DNA from: Lachnospiraceae bacterium UBA3401
GTDB taxonomy: Bacteria > Bacillota > Clostridia > Lachnospirales > Lachnospiraceae
DNA length: 44,518 nucleotides
Direction of reading: 5' to 3'
Assembly: GCA_002358575.1 (NCBI GenBank)
Contig: DEPD01000118.1
Span: 52,353-96,870, forward strand
Made by a program: the position numbers and the translations under genes. Below, one piece after another: positions 42,551 through 44,518 of this stretch. Every line of letters starts with the position of its first letter. Within the stretch, counting starts at the first letter, position 1. The notes under the pieces were generated by a model. It worked only from the letters and a program-made list of their open reading frames with translations. It ran no database searches and was not told the origin of the DNA.

Positions 42551-43726
42551 TTATATAATTGTCTCGATAGAAATATCTTTCCGGTTGGAAAGCTGTAAAA
42601 TACTGTGATAATAATTTTGTTGCAGGTCGAAAATTTCGTTGTTTTCCGTGTGGATAACAGGTCTGGAATAGTGGTCGGGATTAATAAAAATAACATTTCC
42701 CTCCATGCCATTGCTGAGTGTGACTCTGTGGTTAAGATACGAATTTGACACATTTTCAAGAAAAGTGAGGATATATTTCATGTCATATTTTTGGATTCCA
42801 TCATCCTCAAAGTACTTGATGACAGCAAAAGGACACATCGCGGTATGGTATACCCGCTCGCTTGTCATGGCATCAAAGATGTCGGCAATGGTAACAATCT
42901 TGGAAAAACGGTCAATTTCATCGCTTGTCAGACCGTAAGGATATCCGCTTCCATCACATTTTTCATGGTGCATCAGCGCCGTATTTTTAACTGCTTCAGG
43001 AATATTATGGTATTTTCTCAATAGATGATAGCCTTCCGTGGTGTGTGTCTTGATAATCTCAAATTCATCTGGTGTGAGTTTTCCGGGCTTGCGCAAGATC
43101 CCGCTGGGAAGCATAAACTTGCCAATGTCATGAAACAGACCGCAAGCCGCAGCCATTAATTGGTCCGCTTCCGAGAAGTGCAGCCAGCGCGAAAGGACAT
43201 TTGCAATCAGAGCAACGTCAATACAGTGTGCATAGATGGAATCTTTGATATTGTGCATATTCAGTAACATATCAAAAACACTGACTTCATTATCATCTTG
43301 ATACAAAAGCGCCATTGTTTCTTTTAATAATTCGTTTGCGCGAAATGGTTCATTGCGGTATAGTGATTTCATAAGGTTATTTTGATAGTGTTCGGCACAC
43401 CGTTCAAAATCCTGGGAAAAACGCTGGAACTGTTTGCTCTCTCTAATTTTTTCCTTGTTGGATAGCTTGTCTGGGTGTGCCGAGAGGGATTCTGCCGCAT
43501 AGATGTTTTGATTTACAGCGATCATGGGGGAAGATAGTCCCTGAAGAAAATCGTTTTGTAAATCATCTTCTATATTGGCATAATATATGGAATATCCTTC
43601 CAGTCGTGATATAATATTTTCTGTGAGAACTACACCTTTGGGAATGAGGGTCTTTTGATTATGGATTAAAATGTCTTCCGCAGTTACCATGCCAGGTGCG
43701 AGTTCTGCAATGGGGATTTGTTTCAT
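42551..43726 (-). CDS. HD-GYP domain phosphodiesterase
   Basis: A 391-residue predicted cyclic-di-GMP phosphodiesterase. The C-terminal half has the HD motif (LFHDIGKFMLPSGIL) and the GYP signature (HHEKCDGSGYPYGL), followed by IADIFDAMTSERVYH. The N-terminal ~90 residues start with a DUF3391-like region (IPIAELAPGMVTAEDI). No membrane segment is present. The ribosome binding site is a pure G7 run in the GGGGGGGCGG tract (complement of 43731-43739). It lowers c-di-GMP and so could favour motility over surface attachment. Confidence 0.9.
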   Translation of the reverse strand: MKQIPIAELAPGMVTAEDILIHNQKTLIPKGVVLTENIISRLEGYSIYYANIEDDLQNDFLQGLSSPMIAVNQNIYAAESLSAHPDKLSNKEKIRESKQFQRFSQDFERCAEHYQNNLMKSLYRNEPFRANELLKETMALLYQDDNEVSVFDMLLNMHNIKDSIYAHCIDVALIANVLSRWLHFSEADQLMAAACGLFHDIGKFMLPSGILRKPGKLTPDEFEIIKTHTTEGYHLLRKYHNIPEAVKNTALMHHEKCDGSGYPYGLTSDEIDRFSKIVTIADIFDAMTSERVYHTAMCPFAVIKYFEDDGIQKYDMKYILTFLENVSNSYLNHRVTLSNGMEGNVIFINPDHYSRPVIHTENNEIFDLQQNYYHSILQLSNRKDISIETII

Positions 43727-43783
43727 AAACCGCCCCCCCTTTCTGATTTATAGCCTTTCGGAAACCGAGCGTCTATATATTTC

Positions 43784-43812
43784 ATTTTAGCCGTTCATAG
43801 ATAAAAAGTCAA
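43784..43812 (-). promoter_or_regulatory. Promoter of the HD-GYP gene
   Basis: On the - strand TTGACT (43812-43807) and TAAAAT (43789-43784) are 17 bp apart, with the start codon about 60 bp further on. It overlaps the upstream region of the divergent Nudix gene. Confidence 0.55.
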
Positions 43813-43830
43813 ACATTAGGAGGTAATTAC

Positions 43831-44445
43831 ATGAAAAAATACACCAATATCCACAAGTTATCTGACAACAAGTTTCTCAATCTGTTTAAGCTAGATGCCC
43901 TGACAGACGGCGGTCGTCCGTTTGATTATTTTTTTGTATCGCGCAGAAAGGCAGAGGAAATCAAACTGCTGACAGGGGACAGTGCAGCAGAGGGAGTTGT
44001 CATCTATCCAATTCTAAAGGAAGACCCCGGAAAAATTGTTTTGATTCGGCAGTATCGCTATCCACTGGGTGACTATCTGTACGAGCTCCCAGCAGGATTG
44101 ATTGACGCAGGTGAGACGCCTGACGCAGCGGCTATACGAGAGATGAAGGAAGAGACAGGGCTTTCCTTTGAGGTGTATACAGGGGGTGATGCAGCCTACA
44201 GACGTTCCTTTTTTATGGGAGCTGGGTTTACAGATGAGAGTTGTAATGCGGTCTTTGGATATGCAAGTGGTACGATTAGCCGCAAGGAGATGGAGGATAC
44301 AGAGTCAATACAGGTTATGATTGTGGACAAGCGAGAGACCAAACGCATTTTAAAAGAGGAGAAAGTTTCTCTCAGAGCTGCATATTTACTTATAAATTTT
44401 TTGCACGCAGAGCATCGTGCGCCGTTTGCGTTTTTAGAGGAATGA
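43831..44445 (+). CDS. Nudix hydrolase, ADP-ribose pyrophosphatase-like
   Basis: A 204-residue Nudix protein. The box is complete as GLIDAGETPDAAAIREMKEETGL (shown here in two parts: GLIDAGETPDAAAI, then REMKEETGL). The preceding RQYRYPLGDYLYELPAG is typical of ADP-sugar pyrophosphatases. TTAGGAGGT precedes the ATG. It is divergent from the HD-GYP gene. No link to the glycan island is apparent. Confidence 0.88.
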   Translation: MKKYTNIHKLSDNKFLNLFKLDALTDGGRPFDYFFVSRRKAEEIKLLTGDSAAEGVVIYPILKEDPGKIVLIRQYRYPLGDYLYELPAGLIDAGETPDAAAIREMKEETGLSFEVYTGGDAAYRRSFFMGAGFTDESCNAVFGYASGTISRKEMEDTESIQVMIVDKRETKRILKEEKVSLRAAYLLINFLHAEHRAPFAFLEE

Positions 44446-44518
44446 ATTTGTTGCTTTTCACACCCGACACCATGCACTTGCCGCATAGTGTTGGAGTCAG
44501 CGCCAAAATGCCTGCTTT

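Noticed and set aside
1..44518. CRISPR array or cas genes
   Set aside because: No regularly spaced repeats were seen on reading the window; the Cas12-like similarity is confined to the TnpB-family protein.
44446..44518. A further gene at the right edge
   Set aside because: The remaining 73 bases show no start with a ribosome binding site and are cut by the window end.

Overview
The window looks like a chromosomal accessory region of a Firmicute of class Clostridia, most likely a Lachnospiraceae relative. The reasons are strong AGGAGG-type ribosome binding sites, some TTG and GTG starts, moderate GC, a TipAS-type MerR regulator, an ammonium transporter fused to a PII protein, and a very long co-directional glycan operon. 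The genus is an inference; no rRNA or tRNA gene is present.

Left part (1-3763). A MerR/TipAS regulator ends at two hairpin terminators. Next come a serine recombinase of the resolvase/invertase type, a 177-bp-spaced pair of hix-like palindromic sites enclosing a good promoter, and a TnpB-family protein whose three RuvC catalytic acidic residues are all replaced (D to S, E to A, D to K) while its zinc ribbon is intact. About 440 bp without a convincing gene follows, full of strong hairpins, where a TnpB guide RNA would be expected. Together these suggest an RNA-guided, nuclease-dead regulator (TldR-like) whose promoter may be flipped by the neighbouring invertase. This is the most unusual part of the window.

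Centre (3764-38359). About 25 genes on one strand, tightly spaced and often overlapping by ATGA, form a glycan synthesis and modification island. It holds glycosyltransferases of several folds (TagF-like, GT2, GT4, GT-D, RgpF, DUF4422, a possible NodZ-like fucosyltransferase). A CDP-3,6-dideoxy-4-ketohexose pathway is present (rfbF, rfbG, rfbH), with two different thiamine-diphosphate enzymes (an E1 alpha/beta pair and an acetolactate-synthase-like protein) that could add two-carbon branches. There are also two SDR oxidoreductases, two radical SAM/SPASM proteins, three FkbM methyltransferases, an ATP-grasp, a DUF362 protein, a deacetylase-like protein, and at the end a pentulose-phosphate epimerase with an IspD/TarI-type cytidylyltransferase. 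No multi-spanning membrane protein, flippase or polymerase is seen, which favours cytoplasmic assembly (for example on a protein such as flagellin) or transport genes outside the window. A small Rossmann module recurs in seven of the proteins, and two of the genes carry G8 tracts. A perfect hairpin terminator closes the island.

Right part (38360-44518). Ordinary chromosomal genes: a NYN-domain putative RNase with a long leader hairpin, an XRE-type regulator and a GNAT acetyltransferase, an Amt-PII fusion with a terminator hairpin in its leader, a convergent HD-GYP phosphodiesterase, and a Nudix (ADP-ribose pyrophosphatase-like) hydrolase.
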